Source: Thermoplasmatota archaeon | GTDB taxonomy: Archaea > Thermoplasmatota > Penumbrarchaeia > JANQNL01 | Length of the DNA stretch: 52,386 nucleotides | Reading direction: 5' to 3' | Assembly: GCA_028279585.1 (NCBI GenBank) | Contig: JANQNL010000148.1 | Coordinates: forward strand, 1-52,386 | Shown here: piece by piece, positions 15,210 through 24,240 of the stretch | Layout: every line of letters starts with the position of its first letter | Numbering within the stretch: position 1 is the first letter of the stretch | Position numbers and translations under genes: made by a program | The notes under the pieces: model-generated | Databases searched by the model: none | Seen by the model: the letters and a program-made list of their open reading frames with translations, nothing else | What the model was told of the DNA's origin: nothing

Positions 15210-16159
15210 ATCTCCCACTTCCCACATCTCCCACCCCACCTAGCAATAAGCTCACCGTTCATCAACACCTTGATGACCTCGCACATGTTCGAGCAATCCT
15301 CACACTCGAACGACTTGGTCTCATAGTCGAAGTTGGTGACCTCGAAACCACGGAACTCGGTCTTGCCACCCTGCTGCTCCATGTGCTCACGGGCAAGGAT
15401 AGCAGCGCCAATGGCCCCCATCACATTGTAATGCTTGGGGATCTCCACCTCACAACCAAGAGCATCCTCGAAAGCCACCTTGATACCCTTGTTGGCAGCG
15501 ACACCACCCTGGAAGATGATCGGTGGGTCCAGACGCTTGCCCTTGCAGATATTGTTGATGAAGTTCCTAACAAGCGCATCACAAAGACCACGAAGGATCT
15601 CAGCCTTGGAATGGCCGGTCTGCTGCTTGTGGATCATATCAGACTCTGCGAACACTGTGCATCGACCTGCAATGTTAAGACGAGCCTTCGCCTGCAACGC
15701 GATGTCACCAAAGTCCTCGATCTTCAGCTCCAATCTGGCCGCCTGGTGGTCCAGGAACGAACCTGTTCCCGCTGCACAAACCGTGTTCATGGCAAAGTCT
15801 GTGACAACACCGTCCTCCATGATGATGACCTTGGAGTCCTGACCACCTATCTCAAGGATGGTCCGAACGTTAGGATGATAATGTGAAGCTGCAACTGCAT
15901 GCGCGGTGATCTCTGTCTTGGCAACGTCCGCGCCAACGATGGCCTGTGAAAGTGTCCTGGCAGAACCAGTGGTTCCGACGCCCTTGACCACGATGGATGG
16001 ATCTATCTTCTTCCCGACCGTCTGAAGAGCGTTCTGGATGGCCTCGATAGGGCGTCCCTTGGTACGAATGTAAAGTGTCTCAATGACCTTGTTATCGTCA
16101 TCGATAAGAGCAATGTTGGTAGAGACCGAGCCTACATCTATCCCCATGTATGCATCCAT
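15200..16159 (-). CDS. BadF/HgdC-type ATP-dependent activator (2-hydroxyacyl-CoA dehydratase activase), second copy
   Basis: ATG 16159 gives a 319-residue ASKHA-fold ATPase: MGIDVGSVSTN phosphate-binding loop, EIGGQDSK, and GGVAANKGIKVAFE adenosine motif. Cysteines C128 (VCAAGTGSF) and C167 (GRCTVFAESDM) match the two per subunit that hold the bridging [4Fe-4S] cluster in HgdC-type homodimers. These proteins inject one low-potential electron into a partner dehydratase at the cost of ATP. The C-terminus carries extra cysteines (CEDCSNMCEV) also seen in the upstream paralogue. It is the last gene of a four-gene operon, 14 bp after its paralogue. The partner is presumably the dehydratase-like pair upstream; the substrate is unknown. 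Confidence 0.88.
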   Translation of the reverse strand: MDAYMGIDVGSVSTNIALIDDDNKVIETLYIRTKGRPIEAIQNALQTVGKKIDPSIVVKGVGTTGSARTLSQAIVGADVAKTEITAHAVAASHYHPNVRTILEIGGQDSKVIIMEDGVVTDFAMNTVCAAGTGSFLDHQAARLELKIEDFGDIALQAKARLNIAGRCTVFAESDMIHKQQTGHSKAEILRGLCDALVRNFINNICKGKRLDPPIIFQGGVAANKGIKVAFEDALGCEVEIPKHYNVMGAIGAAILAREHMEQQGGKTEFRGFEVTNFDYETKSFECEDCSNMCEVIKVLMNGELIARWGGRCGKWEITG

Positions 16160-16173
16160 ATCATCACACCCCC

Positions 16174-17424
16174 TTACTCTAGCACTCCCTTTACCCCACA
16201 GTGGGGACATTCGATGCTGATCGGTCTTGTACCAGTGTCCAGGAACTCGAACTTCTTCGAGCAGTCCGGACACTCAAGCTTCCTCTCAACCCCATCAGAG
16301 GTAAGAGGTGAAACGACTTCGGCGTCGTCGTCGCACTTGGCGCACTCCTCAGCAAGCCCAGGTGTCTTGGGCACCTCAAGCCCACAAGTGGACTCGGATG
16401 CCACAACAGGTGCGTCCCTGCTCTCCTCTTCAGGGAACTGCAACGCTCCCTCACCAAGGAACTGCCACTTACCGCACTTGTCACCCCACCTGTGCTTTGC
16501 TTCACCATTGATGGACAACTGGACGACCTCACAGATGTTCGGACAGTCTGGACAATCATAGCTCTCCATCTCGTATGTGAAGTTGACAAGGTCGAAGCCG
16601 TAGAACGAAGTTGGAGCCTGCGAGCGCTCATACCGGTCCTTGGCCAGGATAGCAGCGCCTATGGCCCCCATAATGTCGAAGTTAGGTGGAATGATGACCT
16701 CGAAGCCAAGCTCCTTCTCGAAGGCCACCTTGATGCCCTTGTTAGCGGCCACACCACCCTGGAAGAACGCAGGCTGAAGGATCTCCTTCCCGGAGCCTAC
16801 GTTGTTAATGTAATTTCGGACCATGGCCTCGCAGAGGCCCTTGACGATGTCAGGGGTCGTGAAGCCAAGCTGCTGCTTGTGGATCATATCGGACTCGGCA
16901 AACACTGTGCAGCGTCCAGCGATACGAACATCAGTGGTAGCTTCCAAGGTCAGGTCACCGAACTCCTCGATAGGGATGCCAAGCCTCTCTGCCTGGTTGT
17001 CCAGGAACGACCCAGTACCTGCTGCACAGACAGTGTTCATGGCAAAGTCTGTGACCCTGCCCTCATTCACTAACACTATCTTGGAGTCCTGACCGCCTAT
17101 CTCGAAGATGGTCCTGACGTCCGGGTCGATGGTGCACGCAGCTATAGCATGGGTCGTGATCTCGTTCTTGACGACATCCGCACCAGTGATCTTCGCAGCA
17201 AGGTCACGGGCAGAGCCAGTGGCTCCAACTCCCAGTATCGTGTAGTCCCCACCCTTGAAGTGCTCGTTCAGAAGATCGTGCGCTTTGGATATTCCCAGTT
17301 GGATAGCTGATATCGGATCACCAGAGGTTCGCACGTACTGCCTGGCTACGAGCTCACCATCTTCATCCAGAATGGCAATGTTTGTAGAAACAGAGCCCAG
17401 GTCGATACCAAGGAACAGGTTCAA
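16174..17424 (-). CDS. BadF/HgdC-type activator with C-terminal zinc ribbon, first copy
   Basis: TTG 17424 is 7 nt behind GGAGG and overlaps the upstream stop (TTGA), implying translational coupling; 416 residues. The activator domain (1-310) has LGIDLGSVSTN, EIGGQDSK, C133 (VCAAGTGSF) and C172 (GRCTVFAESDM), so both cluster ligands are kept. It is followed by a cysteine-rich segment (CPDCPNICEV), a linker, and a C-terminal zinc ribbon (CPDC...CPHC, about 383-416), an unusual addition. In bacteria two such activator domains are often fused in one long chain with the two dehydratase-like modules; here the four parts are separate genes. The two activators could form a heterodimer (inference). 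Confidence 0.88.
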   Translation of the reverse strand: MNLFLGIDLGSVSTNIAILDEDGELVARQYVRTSGDPISAIQLGISKAHDLLNEHFKGGDYTILGVGATGSARDLAAKITGADVVKNEITTHAIAACTIDPDVRTIFEIGGQDSKIVLVNEGRVTDFAMNTVCAAGTGSFLDNQAERLGIPIEEFGDLTLEATTDVRIAGRCTVFAESDMIHKQQLGFTTPDIVKGLCEAMVRNYINNVGSGKEILQPAFFQGGVAANKGIKVAFEKELGFEVIIPPNFDIMGAIGAAILAKDRYERSQAPTSFYGFDLVNFTYEMESYDCPDCPNICEVVQLSINGEAKHRWGDKCGKWQFLGEGALQFPEEESRDAPVVASESTCGLEVPKTPGLAEECAKCDDDAEVVSPLTSDGVERKLECPDCSKKFEFLDTGTRPISIECPHCGVKGVLE

Positions 17425-18581
17425 GCCTTACCCTCCACTGCTCCGAAGTCTGCAGAACTGAACCTTCCGGTCACTGGATCACGGGTAGGCAGTGGAACGC
17501 CATCCCGCCTCTGTGACAGAAGATCGCCAAAGGCCTCCAACCTGGTGATGAAGCCGGCCTCACCGGTGTGCTCATCGATGTTGTAGGTCTGGACCGGCAT
17601 GTCCAGGTCCCTGGACATGGTCGGAATGATGCTCTTCGTGACGATCTCTGGGATACATGTGAACGGACCGATCTCGATGACGCCGTCGTATCCCTTTTCC
17701 TTGTAGAGGTTGATCCAGGCGATACCTTCCAAAGCATCGCCGCCAACAGGCTCATGGAGGTATCCATGGGCGTTATCGTGAAGGTACTTCTTTGCGAAGT
17801 AACCAGTGACCGGATGGTAGTCCATCACTAACTCTCTCCAGATCCAGTCAGTCAAATACAGAGACCTGTCCACCTCGATACCGAGGTTTCCGAGCTTCTT
17901 CTCGATCTCCAGATTCGCAAAGGGATCGATGACAACGAAGATCTCGCCAACGGTTCCGACCTTGAGGGGTTTCATCTTCTTGTCGGTCTCGATGGACTCG
18001 AACATTGCTGTCCCCTTCTTCTTGGCCTGCTTGAGCTTGGCTGGCTCGTAGGTCTCGGTGAGCATCTTCATGACCTCGTTCTGGACCTTTGTGGTCTCAC
18101 CGATATTGACCTCTCTGCAGCGCTGCTTGATAGCGATCTTCTCAAAGTACTCAGCGGTCCTCATGGTGTCCCAGGCATACTTGACGCACTTAAGGGCCCG
18201 ATACCTGCTCTTTGTTCCCCCCAGCTCGGCGATCTTGAAGACGTCGTTGAGGTGGTACATCGGATAGAAGTGGGGGATGTCGAATCCCAGGTCCTCGACG
18301 AGGATCAACCTCTGCAGCTCCCCGTACCATCCAGCACGACAAGGACCGGACCCACCAAGGGTACCGATGACCTCTGCTCCTGCTTCCAAGGCCTCGATGG
18401 TCGAACCAAGACTGATCTTGAAAGGCCAGCATGCATACTCCGGAGAGTGCTGAACACCAAGTCTGATGGTCTTTTTGGACAGCGCGTCCGGAAGTGCGAG
18501 GTCGTATCCGAAAAGCTCCACAAGCTTTGCAAAACCGATGTAGGTCTCGCCCATTCTTGGAAAGCCGATCTTGTAGGTCAT
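17421..18581 (-). CDS. HgdB-like 2-hydroxyacyl-CoA dehydratase-type subunit (COG3581 type)
   Basis: Start ATG 18581 lies 9 nt behind AGGAG; 386 residues. The protein matches the last module of the long bacterial acyl-CoA dehydratase activase-like proteins: HSPEYACWPFK (C51), GGSGPCRAGWYGELQ (C81), and IGPFTCIPEIV (C309), with the closing DEHTGEAGFITRLEAF motif. Three widely spaced cysteines are what HgdB/BadD-type subunits use to bind one iron-sulfur cluster; the downstream and upstream genes mirror this. It probably acts with the gene at 18599 as a two-subunit iron-sulfur reductase or dehydratase driven by the two activators. The substrate is unknown and need not be a CoA ester. Confidence 0.8.
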   Translation of the reverse strand: MTYKIGFPRMGETYIGFAKLVELFGYDLALPDALSKKTIRLGVQHSPEYACWPFKISLGSTIEALEAGAEVIGTLGGSGPCRAGWYGELQRLILVEDLGFDIPHFYPMYHLNDVFKIAELGGTKSRYRALKCVKYAWDTMRTAEYFEKIAIKQRCREVNIGETTKVQNEVMKMLTETYEPAKLKQAKKKGTAMFESIETDKKMKPLKVGTVGEIFVVIDPFANLEIEKKLGNLGIEVDRSLYLTDWIWRELVMDYHPVTGYFAKKYLHDNAHGYLHEPVGGDALEGIAWINLYKEKGYDGVIEIGPFTCIPEIVTKSIIPTMSRDLDMPVQTYNIDEHTGEAGFITRLEAFGDLLSQRRDGVPLPTRDPVTGRFSSADFGAVEGKA

Positions 18582-18598
18582 GAGCATCAACTCCTGGT

Positions 18599-19675
18599 CT
18601 AGCCAGTCTCCTTAAGGTTCTGGGCCTTTGCCGCGGCACTGTCCCTTCTGCGGATCATGTCCGTGAAGGACTCGAGCCTGGTCATAAGGCCTGCATCCCC
18701 GGTGTGCTCGTCTAGAAGCACTCGCATGTAAGGGATGTGCGTCCTGTTCTTTGCCTCTAGCTCAATGAGCTTCGTGGTCATGGCGTCCGGACCGCATCCG
18801 AACGCTGTGATATGGATGATACCATCGATCTTATCCTGATGGAGGAAGTGGAACGCACCCTTGACGACCCTGTTGGAGAACATCCAGAACAGATCGTGGT
18901 GCATCCTCTGGGTCTGGTAATCGAGGGCTTCTTCTGTAACCTGGTCGAAGGTATGGAGTGATACGTTCAACGTCTCCATCTTCTTCCATAGGTTGGCGTT
19001 GATGAAATCGTCGTAGATGAGGTAGACATAACCGATGACCGCGAAATGGAGCCTGCGTGGCTGTGAGGGGTCTTCTGGGTCGTTCAAAGGATGGTCGAAC
19101 GGGTCAATGTCCTTTCTCGCCTGATACTCGGCCTTGAGGTCCTTTCCAGCGTTGTAGAGCTGAAGAGCATCAAGGTAGGACATTCCTGTATGCAGAAGCC
19201 TCCTGAAGTCCTCGAAGACCTCCTGCGACTTCGCAAAGGCCAATTTCGCTTCGGATGGATTGTTGCCAAGCTGCTTTGCGATGCCTCTGTAGAACTTCTC
19301 CTCAATGTGCTTGCGCTTCCTGTTGTCAACCTTGGTGTCAACATACAGTGGGATCTGGTCCTCAAGCTTTGCGCGGATGATGTCAGGAAGGCCCAGGAAC
19401 TTCGGACACATCCTTGCACCTGGGTCCATCGAAACATACCGTGGGATGAAGAATGCATCCACATCCTTGTCCAGAAGGTCCACGACGTGGCCGTGGTAGA
19501 GTTTTATCGGGATGCAGGCGTCGTTCAGAGCGAGCTTCACACCCTCATCAACTATCCTTTTGGATGTTGGAGCGCTCACAACGACCTCGTGACCAAGTTC
19601 CCGAAGGAACGTGTTCCACTGTGGGTAATAGTAGTAGTACAACAATGTCCGAGGTATCCCTACACGCTTTCCCAT
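18599..19675 (-). CDS. HgdB-like 2-hydroxyacyl-CoA dehydratase-type subunit (COG3580 type)
   Basis: Start ATG 19675 (MGKRVGIPRTLLYYYYYPQW), 358 residues. Sequence marks of the COG3580 module are clear: NDACIPIKLYHGHV (C54), PGARMCPKFLGLPD (C90), FGCGPDAMTT (C294) and LLDEHTGDAGLMTRLES near the end. The cysteine spacing C54/C90/C294 parallels C51/C81/C309 of the next gene, suggesting a pseudo-symmetric pair with two clusters. It is the first gene of the operon; TATA-like AATTTAAATAGG near 19756 on the minus strand may drive it. The gene order is dehydratase-like subunits first, activators second, the reverse of the domain order in the fused bacterial proteins. Confidence 0.8.
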   Translation of the reverse strand: MGKRVGIPRTLLYYYYYPQWNTFLRELGHEVVVSAPTSKRIVDEGVKLALNDACIPIKLYHGHVVDLLDKDVDAFFIPRYVSMDPGARMCPKFLGLPDIIRAKLEDQIPLYVDTKVDNRKRKHIEEKFYRGIAKQLGNNPSEAKLAFAKSQEVFEDFRRLLHTGMSYLDALQLYNAGKDLKAEYQARKDIDPFDHPLNDPEDPSQPRRLHFAVIGYVYLIYDDFINANLWKKMETLNVSLHTFDQVTEEALDYQTQRMHHDLFWMFSNRVVKGAFHFLHQDKIDGIIHITAFGCGPDAMTTKLIELEAKNRTHIPYMRVLLDEHTGDAGLMTRLESFTDMIRRRDSAAAKAQNLKETG

Positions 19676-19842
19676 GTTACCACTCGTCAACGTTTAAGCT
19701 GGTCTCTACCCACAGCATGAACAGAATACCTGGATGGGGCTCAATACATATGTCCTATTTAAATTCCATCTATTGTACCTGTCTCCTGAGTATATAATGA
19801 ACCATCAGCACACATTCTCGCTAAGGCTAGGAAAGAAGTATC

Positions 19843-19870
19843 GGAGGGGGTCTAAAAGACGCCCCCCTCC
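19843..19870 (-). terminator. Hairpin terminator after the giant FG-GAP/PKD surface protein gene
   Basis: On the minus strand GGAGGGGG pairs with CCCCCTCC around a short T-rich loop (arms 19863-19870 and 19843-19850), followed by a pyrimidine-rich ACTTCTTTCC. It lies 17 bp beyond the stop at 19888. Confidence 0.6.
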
Positions 19871-19887
19871 TGGTCATTTATAAGCGC

Positions 19888-22800
19888 TCACTCTGGCGGA
19901 GGTCCCTGTGGAGGTGCACCCGGAGGTGGTCCTGGTGGTGGACCCGGTGGTCCTCCCGGAGCTCCTTCTGGAGGTGGTGCGCCGTCAGGTCCTGGTGGAA
20001 GTGCTGGTGGTGGAGGTGCACCTTCCGGTCCACCCTCTGGTGGCAGCATTTCGACATCCGACGGTGGTGGAGCGACCTGTGGCTGCTCTCCCATCACCTG
20101 CTCGGGTGACTCGAAGGCAAGGTCCACGTTCTCTTCTGGTCCCTGCTGCTCTGGTCCCGGTGCAGGTGCTGCACCTGCATCTGGCACATCGCCATACAGG
20201 TCTTGGTCCTTGTACTGCTCCTCCTCTGGCTTCTCCTCATCACCGATGCGCTCTTCGCTATCCCTCTTGCGGATAACGATGATGACGATTATTATCACCA
20301 CAACGATGATGATGATAATGATGATGATCAGGATGATGCAGCATCCCGTGCCACCAAGGGCACCAAGGTTGTCCAGTGGGTTGTCAGATGGGGTCTCTGG
20401 CTCATACTTGTTAGGGTCGTTGGGGTATGCGTCGTCCCCATCTTTGTATCCATCGTTGTCAGAGTCATCATCGAACGGACTGGTGCCACGCTCGACCTCT
20501 TCCCAGTTCAGGAGGCCATCATTGTCAGGATCATCATCCCTGCCGTAGGTGAGATTGTTGAAGTGCATCATCTCCCACTCGTCGAGAAGACCGTCCTTGT
20601 CGGTGTCCTGGCTTCCCACGTCTCCGACCAGATTGATCAGAATGAACGCTGTGGAACCGAGGCCTCCCTTGTCCTCTACCTTCAGGGTAATGACGTACGG
20701 GCCAGAGTCAGTATAAAGGTGGGATGTCTGGCGCTTCTGGAAGTTGCCGTAATCACCCTCTCCCGCTGGAGGTGTGGTGGTCCCGTTGCCTTCCTCCCAC
20801 CAGATCCCGTCAGTATCGTCGAAGTCCCAGAAGTAGTAGACCTCGTCACCGTATGGCTCATCTGGATCGATGGACTTGTTCGCGATGAACGTTACCTCGA
20901 ACGCAGTGGTGTTGAACCCGTTCTCTGGTGAATAGATCACAGCTGGAAGTGGTGGGTCGTTGACGTTGAAGACATTTATCCTGATCTTCAAGGAGTTTGT
21001 CAGGGTATCATCGTCTGCGTCCACCACTGTGAGGTTACCCCAGATAGGTGGTTTGCTATGTTCTGGGCTGTAGCATGAACAGTTATCGGCCACGAAGGTC
21101 ACGTACGCCCTGTATGGTGACAAGGTGTCAAGCGTCATCTCGAAGCCTGACAGGAACATCAGATCGTTAGCGGCATAGATGATGGAGTCCTGCTCGCCTA
21201 TAGCGACGTCAACATCCTCTGTGACGATGGTGAACTCCAACGTATCGTGCTCGGTAACGTTGAGCTCTATCATGTTGGCGTCCCTTACATCGTAGATCCT
21301 CTTATCCACCTCAATGCTGATTATCTCCGGTGCGTCCCAGGTGTTGGTCACATTGAACCAGAACTCCTTGGAGACATTGCCACCCTCGTTGTCGTCAGCG
21401 TAGATGTGGACCCTGTGGTCACCAACGTGGTCGTTGGTAGGGGTATAATCGATCTGACCGGTCTCAGCCTCTATCTCGAACAATCTCTCGGTATCGTCCG
21501 GGAAGTCCACCCAGTAGGTAATATCCGCATGGTCGTCCTTGTCGAACGGCTCTCGGTCCTTCCAATCAGAGGCTGTTATCTTCTTTGTGAACTTGATGTC
21601 CTCTGTCAGGTCGAATGTGTTGTCCGGGATGACCTCCTCATCATCACCGTAGTCAGGTATCTCTGGATCGTCGTTGACCGATTTGATGGTGACGTTGATG
21701 GTGTGCAATGCCGAATAGACACCATCCCAGGCACGGAGCTTGATGTGGTCCAGACCGTTGAAGTTGTTCTTGCTCACAAGCTTGAGCGAGAACGTCTCAG
21801 GTGCGGCCTGTGTGCCGTTCACAAGATACGCACCGAACAGGGAGGTGTCCGTGTAGTATGCCTCTTCCCAGATCCACTGGTTGTTGGAGTAGTTCTGGAT
21901 CTTTATCTCCATCTGTGTGCCGTCAAGGTCTGTGAAGTAGTCGTAGATGTCAGGTATGTAGACGACTCCGAAGTCCTCTGTGAAGTTGATATCACCAACA
22001 GCATCCTCATCTGGGAACGGTTCACGGTTATACTGCTGTATGGTCACTGTGAACGAAGGGTTGATGGTTATCGTATCTGGCCAAGGTGCCCTGTCGTGGA
22101 TGGTAAGGTTGATGTCGTAGTCACCGGCAGAAACGCTGCTTGGGACCCAAAGGGAGTTGAGCTTGTCAACGGGAAGCTCATACCATACTCTTGGTGGGGT
22201 CATTGTGGTGTTCAATCCAGTCTGGATCATGTTGATGGCTTCCCATCCTGAACCCTTGAGAGGTGACAGATCGATCTGGACACAGTCCTCCTCTGCAAAC
22301 TCGAACAGACCATCTGGGTCTGTCACTGTCACATTGATGGCGAACTTGTCGTTCGCATCATTGAGGACCGGATTCTTTGATAGTGTCACATTGAGAAGCT
22401 GCGGTGACTGGTTTGGTGGGAACGAACTGGTGTAGACACCGATGCTTGCGCCGGTGCCAGAAAGGTCTCCGCCAAGGATGATGTCGTCCAGACCATCACC
22501 TGTGAAGTCACCCACATCGATGCACCAGATCTCGTAGTCGCCGAAGAGGCCACCCTTGTTGGTCTTCTCGATGTTCAAGCCGTCCCACCTGTCGTTCGGG
22601 AAGGCGTTGGGGTTCCATGCTGCAAAGTCAGTGCTGAACTCATCGATAGGCACGAAGTCCACGTTGTCAGTGTTGTAGGTGTCCATCCAGAAGTCCATTG
22701 CAAGCTCATCATAGGTGGTGTCACCATCAAGCTCGCCGAAGTTCATGTCCCTGCAGTGCCAGTGGTCGTGGTTGACAAGCTCGTATCCGGGATAACCCTC

Positions 22801-23973
22801 ATTGGAGGTTCCGGCATCGAAGGTGTTGTCACCGTTGCCGAGAACATACCAGATCCTACCGCCCATCCAGTTTGCTGTGCTGCCCTGCATCCAGTTCGTC
22901 GCAACAGCAGCGTCAAGGTTACCATCAGCATCGATGTCGTGGATCTGGACATCGTATGGGAACATGTTGAAACCGTTCCCAGGCCTGTCAATTGAAAAGA
23001 CCTGTGTGCCAGTATGGCTCATGGTACCTGCAGTGTTTGCAAAGACGTGGCCACTTGCTGCTATCCATTCTGTGGTCGCACCACCGTAGCAGACCATGAC
23101 CTCTGGGAAGTTATCACCGTTGAAGTCGCCAGCATCCAGCATCGGGAAGATGGCGCCACCGGTCCCGAGGGTGATATCCCAGCTGTCATCCTGCGAAATG
23201 GTGGACCCATCGTAGGATAGGATCCTTACCGTGCAGGTCTCTGAAAAGCCATCAGCGTCGGGGTCGCTTGTGGTCAGAGCAACAAGCTCAGGATCACCAG
23301 CGTTATCGATGTTCGCAGTGGCAAGGTCCATGTAGGTCTTGTCGTAGTAAAGAGCGAACTGGTTGGCAAATCCGATGGCCGTGTTGGTCACATCATACTG
23401 ATGGCCAAGGGTGATGTCTCCTGATCCATCGTTCTCAAAGATGTATATGGACGACGTACCGGTCGCCTGTGCACCATTGGGGAAATCGCACTGTGCCAGT
23501 GCGGCTACATCGATATCTCCATCGCCATCGTAATCCGCAGCCTCAATGTTGGTGATAACACCAGCACCGATGGTCTCCTGGTCAACCTTGGTAAAGCTGC
23601 TGGAGCCATAAGTGTAGACTGCGATGGTCTGGTCGCCGCCAGCCACGATGTCGAGATCGGTTCCCGCGTTCATGTGTGCGATCGCGGTATCTCTGGTGGC
23701 AAATGAATCTGTGGATGTCCACAGTTCCGTGAGGGTGAAACCCCATCGGCTGGAGTCCCTGGTAGATACAGTGGACTCCTCGTTGGTCTCAATTTCAAAT
23801 GTTTCGGCAGCATCATACTGAGGTCTTGCTGTGAGCAGAATATTCTCTGTGGGCAAAGCGTCTGCCTGTTCCACAGTAAAGTCTGCGGTCGCCAGCATCG
23901 AAAGGCTGGATGCGACCAAAACAACACATGCTAAAATCAAGAGAGTTTTTCTTAAGCTATTGCTAAGGCTCAT
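19888..23973 (-). CDS. Giant surface protein: FG-GAP/VCBS propeller, cadherin-like, PKD and TSP3 repeats, membrane anchor, Pro-rich tail
   Basis: Start ATG 23973 has GGGGTG 5-8 nt upstream and gives a signal peptide (TLLILACVVLVASSLSML); 1,361 residues. The N-terminal half has FG-GAP/VCBS calcium loops (DYDGDGDIDVAAL, DFNGDNFPEVMV, DIDADGNLDAAV, DFTGDGLDDIIL). Cadherin-like domains follow (INVTIKSVNDDPEIP), then a PKD domain (YYFWDFDDTDG) and thrombospondin-3-type repeats (DTDKDGLLDEWEM, DDDPDNDGLLNWEE). A transmembrane helix at about 1211-1234 is almost pure isoleucine/valine. The cytosolic tail of about 125 residues is first charged and then nearly all proline, glycine and alanine. It is likely an envelope or adhesion protein stabilised by Ca2+. 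A hairpin terminator follows. Confidence 0.85.
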   Translation of the reverse strand: MSLSNSLRKTLLILACVVLVASSLSMLATADFTVEQADALPTENILLTARPQYDAAETFEIETNEESTVSTRDSSRWGFTLTELWTSTDSFATRDTAIAHMNAGTDLDIVAGGDQTIAVYTYGSSSFTKVDQETIGAGVITNIEAADYDGDGDIDVAALAQCDFPNGAQATGTSSIYIFENDGSGDITLGHQYDVTNTAIGFANQFALYYDKTYMDLATANIDNAGDPELVALTTSDPDADGFSETCTVRILSYDGSTISQDDSWDITLGTGGAIFPMLDAGDFNGDNFPEVMVCYGGATTEWIAASGHVFANTAGTMSHTGTQVFSIDRPGNGFNMFPYDVQIHDIDADGNLDAAVATNWMQGSTANWMGGRIWYVLGNGDNTFDAGTSNEGYPGYELVNHDHWHCRDMNFGELDGDTTYDELAMDFWMDTYNTDNVDFVPIDEFSTDFAAWNPNAFPNDRWDGLNIEKTNKGGLFGDYEIWCIDVGDFTGDGLDDIILGGDLSGTGASIGVYTSSFPPNQSPQLLNVTLSKNPVLNDANDKFAINVTVTDPDGLFEFAEEDCVQIDLSPLKGSGWEAINMIQTGLNTTMTPPRVWYELPVDKLNSLWVPSSVSAGDYDINLTIHDRAPWPDTITINPSFTVTIQQYNREPFPDEDAVGDINFTEDFGVVYIPDIYDYFTDLDGTQMEIKIQNYSNNQWIWEEAYYTDTSLFGAYLVNGTQAAPETFSLKLVSKNNFNGLDHIKLRAWDGVYSALHTINVTIKSVNDDPEIPDYGDDEEVIPDNTFDLTEDIKFTKKITASDWKDREPFDKDDHADITYWVDFPDDTERLFEIEAETGQIDYTPTNDHVGDHRVHIYADDNEGGNVSKEFWFNVTNTWDAPEIISIEVDKRIYDVRDANMIELNVTEHDTLEFTIVTEDVDVAIGEQDSIIYAANDLMFLSGFEMTLDTLSPYRAYVTFVADNCSCYSPEHSKPPIWGNLTVVDADDDTLTNSLKIRINVFNVNDPPLPAVIYSPENGFNTTAFEVTFIANKSIDPDEPYGDEVYYFWDFDDTDGIWWEEGNGTTTPPAGEGDYGNFQKRQTSHLYTDSGPYVITLKVEDKGGLGSTAFILINLVGDVGSQDTDKDGLLDEWEMMHFNNLTYGRDDDPDNDGLLNWEEVERGTSPFDDDSDNDGYKDGDDAYPNDPNKYEPETPSDNPLDNLGALGGTGCCIILIIIIIIIIVVVIIIVIIVIRKRDSEERIGDEEKPEEEQYKDQDLYGDVPDAGAAPAPGPEQQGPEENVDLAFESPEQVMGEQPQVAPPPSDVEMLPPEGGPEGAPPPPALPPGPDGAPPPEGAPGGPPGPPPGPPPGAPPQGPPPE

Positions 23974-24177
23974 TCGAACACCCCTTTTCACCAATGAAAG
24001 GAATTTAGGTCTCGAGACGTGTCCAGGCCTGGGGACCGGCCGGATAGTGCCCATTATAAGTATACAGTATTTAATAATTATCCTACTTTGCAACAATGGA
24101 GTTCAAGCCTTCTGGGCCAGAATATGACGACATGTGTATGACTGGCTTGTGGAGGAGTAATACCACAGCGTGTCCGT

Positions 24178-24191
24178 GGTAACAAGTTACC
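24178..24191. promoter_or_regulatory. Inverted repeat upstream of the first sorted surface protein gene
   Basis: GGTAACAAGTTACC has perfect 6-bp arms and a 2-bp centre, about 30 bp upstream of the TATA-like TATAAATAC at 24219-24227. It is a possible regulator site. Confidence 0.3.
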
Positions 24192-24240
24192 GGTTGCGGC
24201 AAGAATCTTTCCCCTAAGTATAAATACGTGGAAATGCAAC

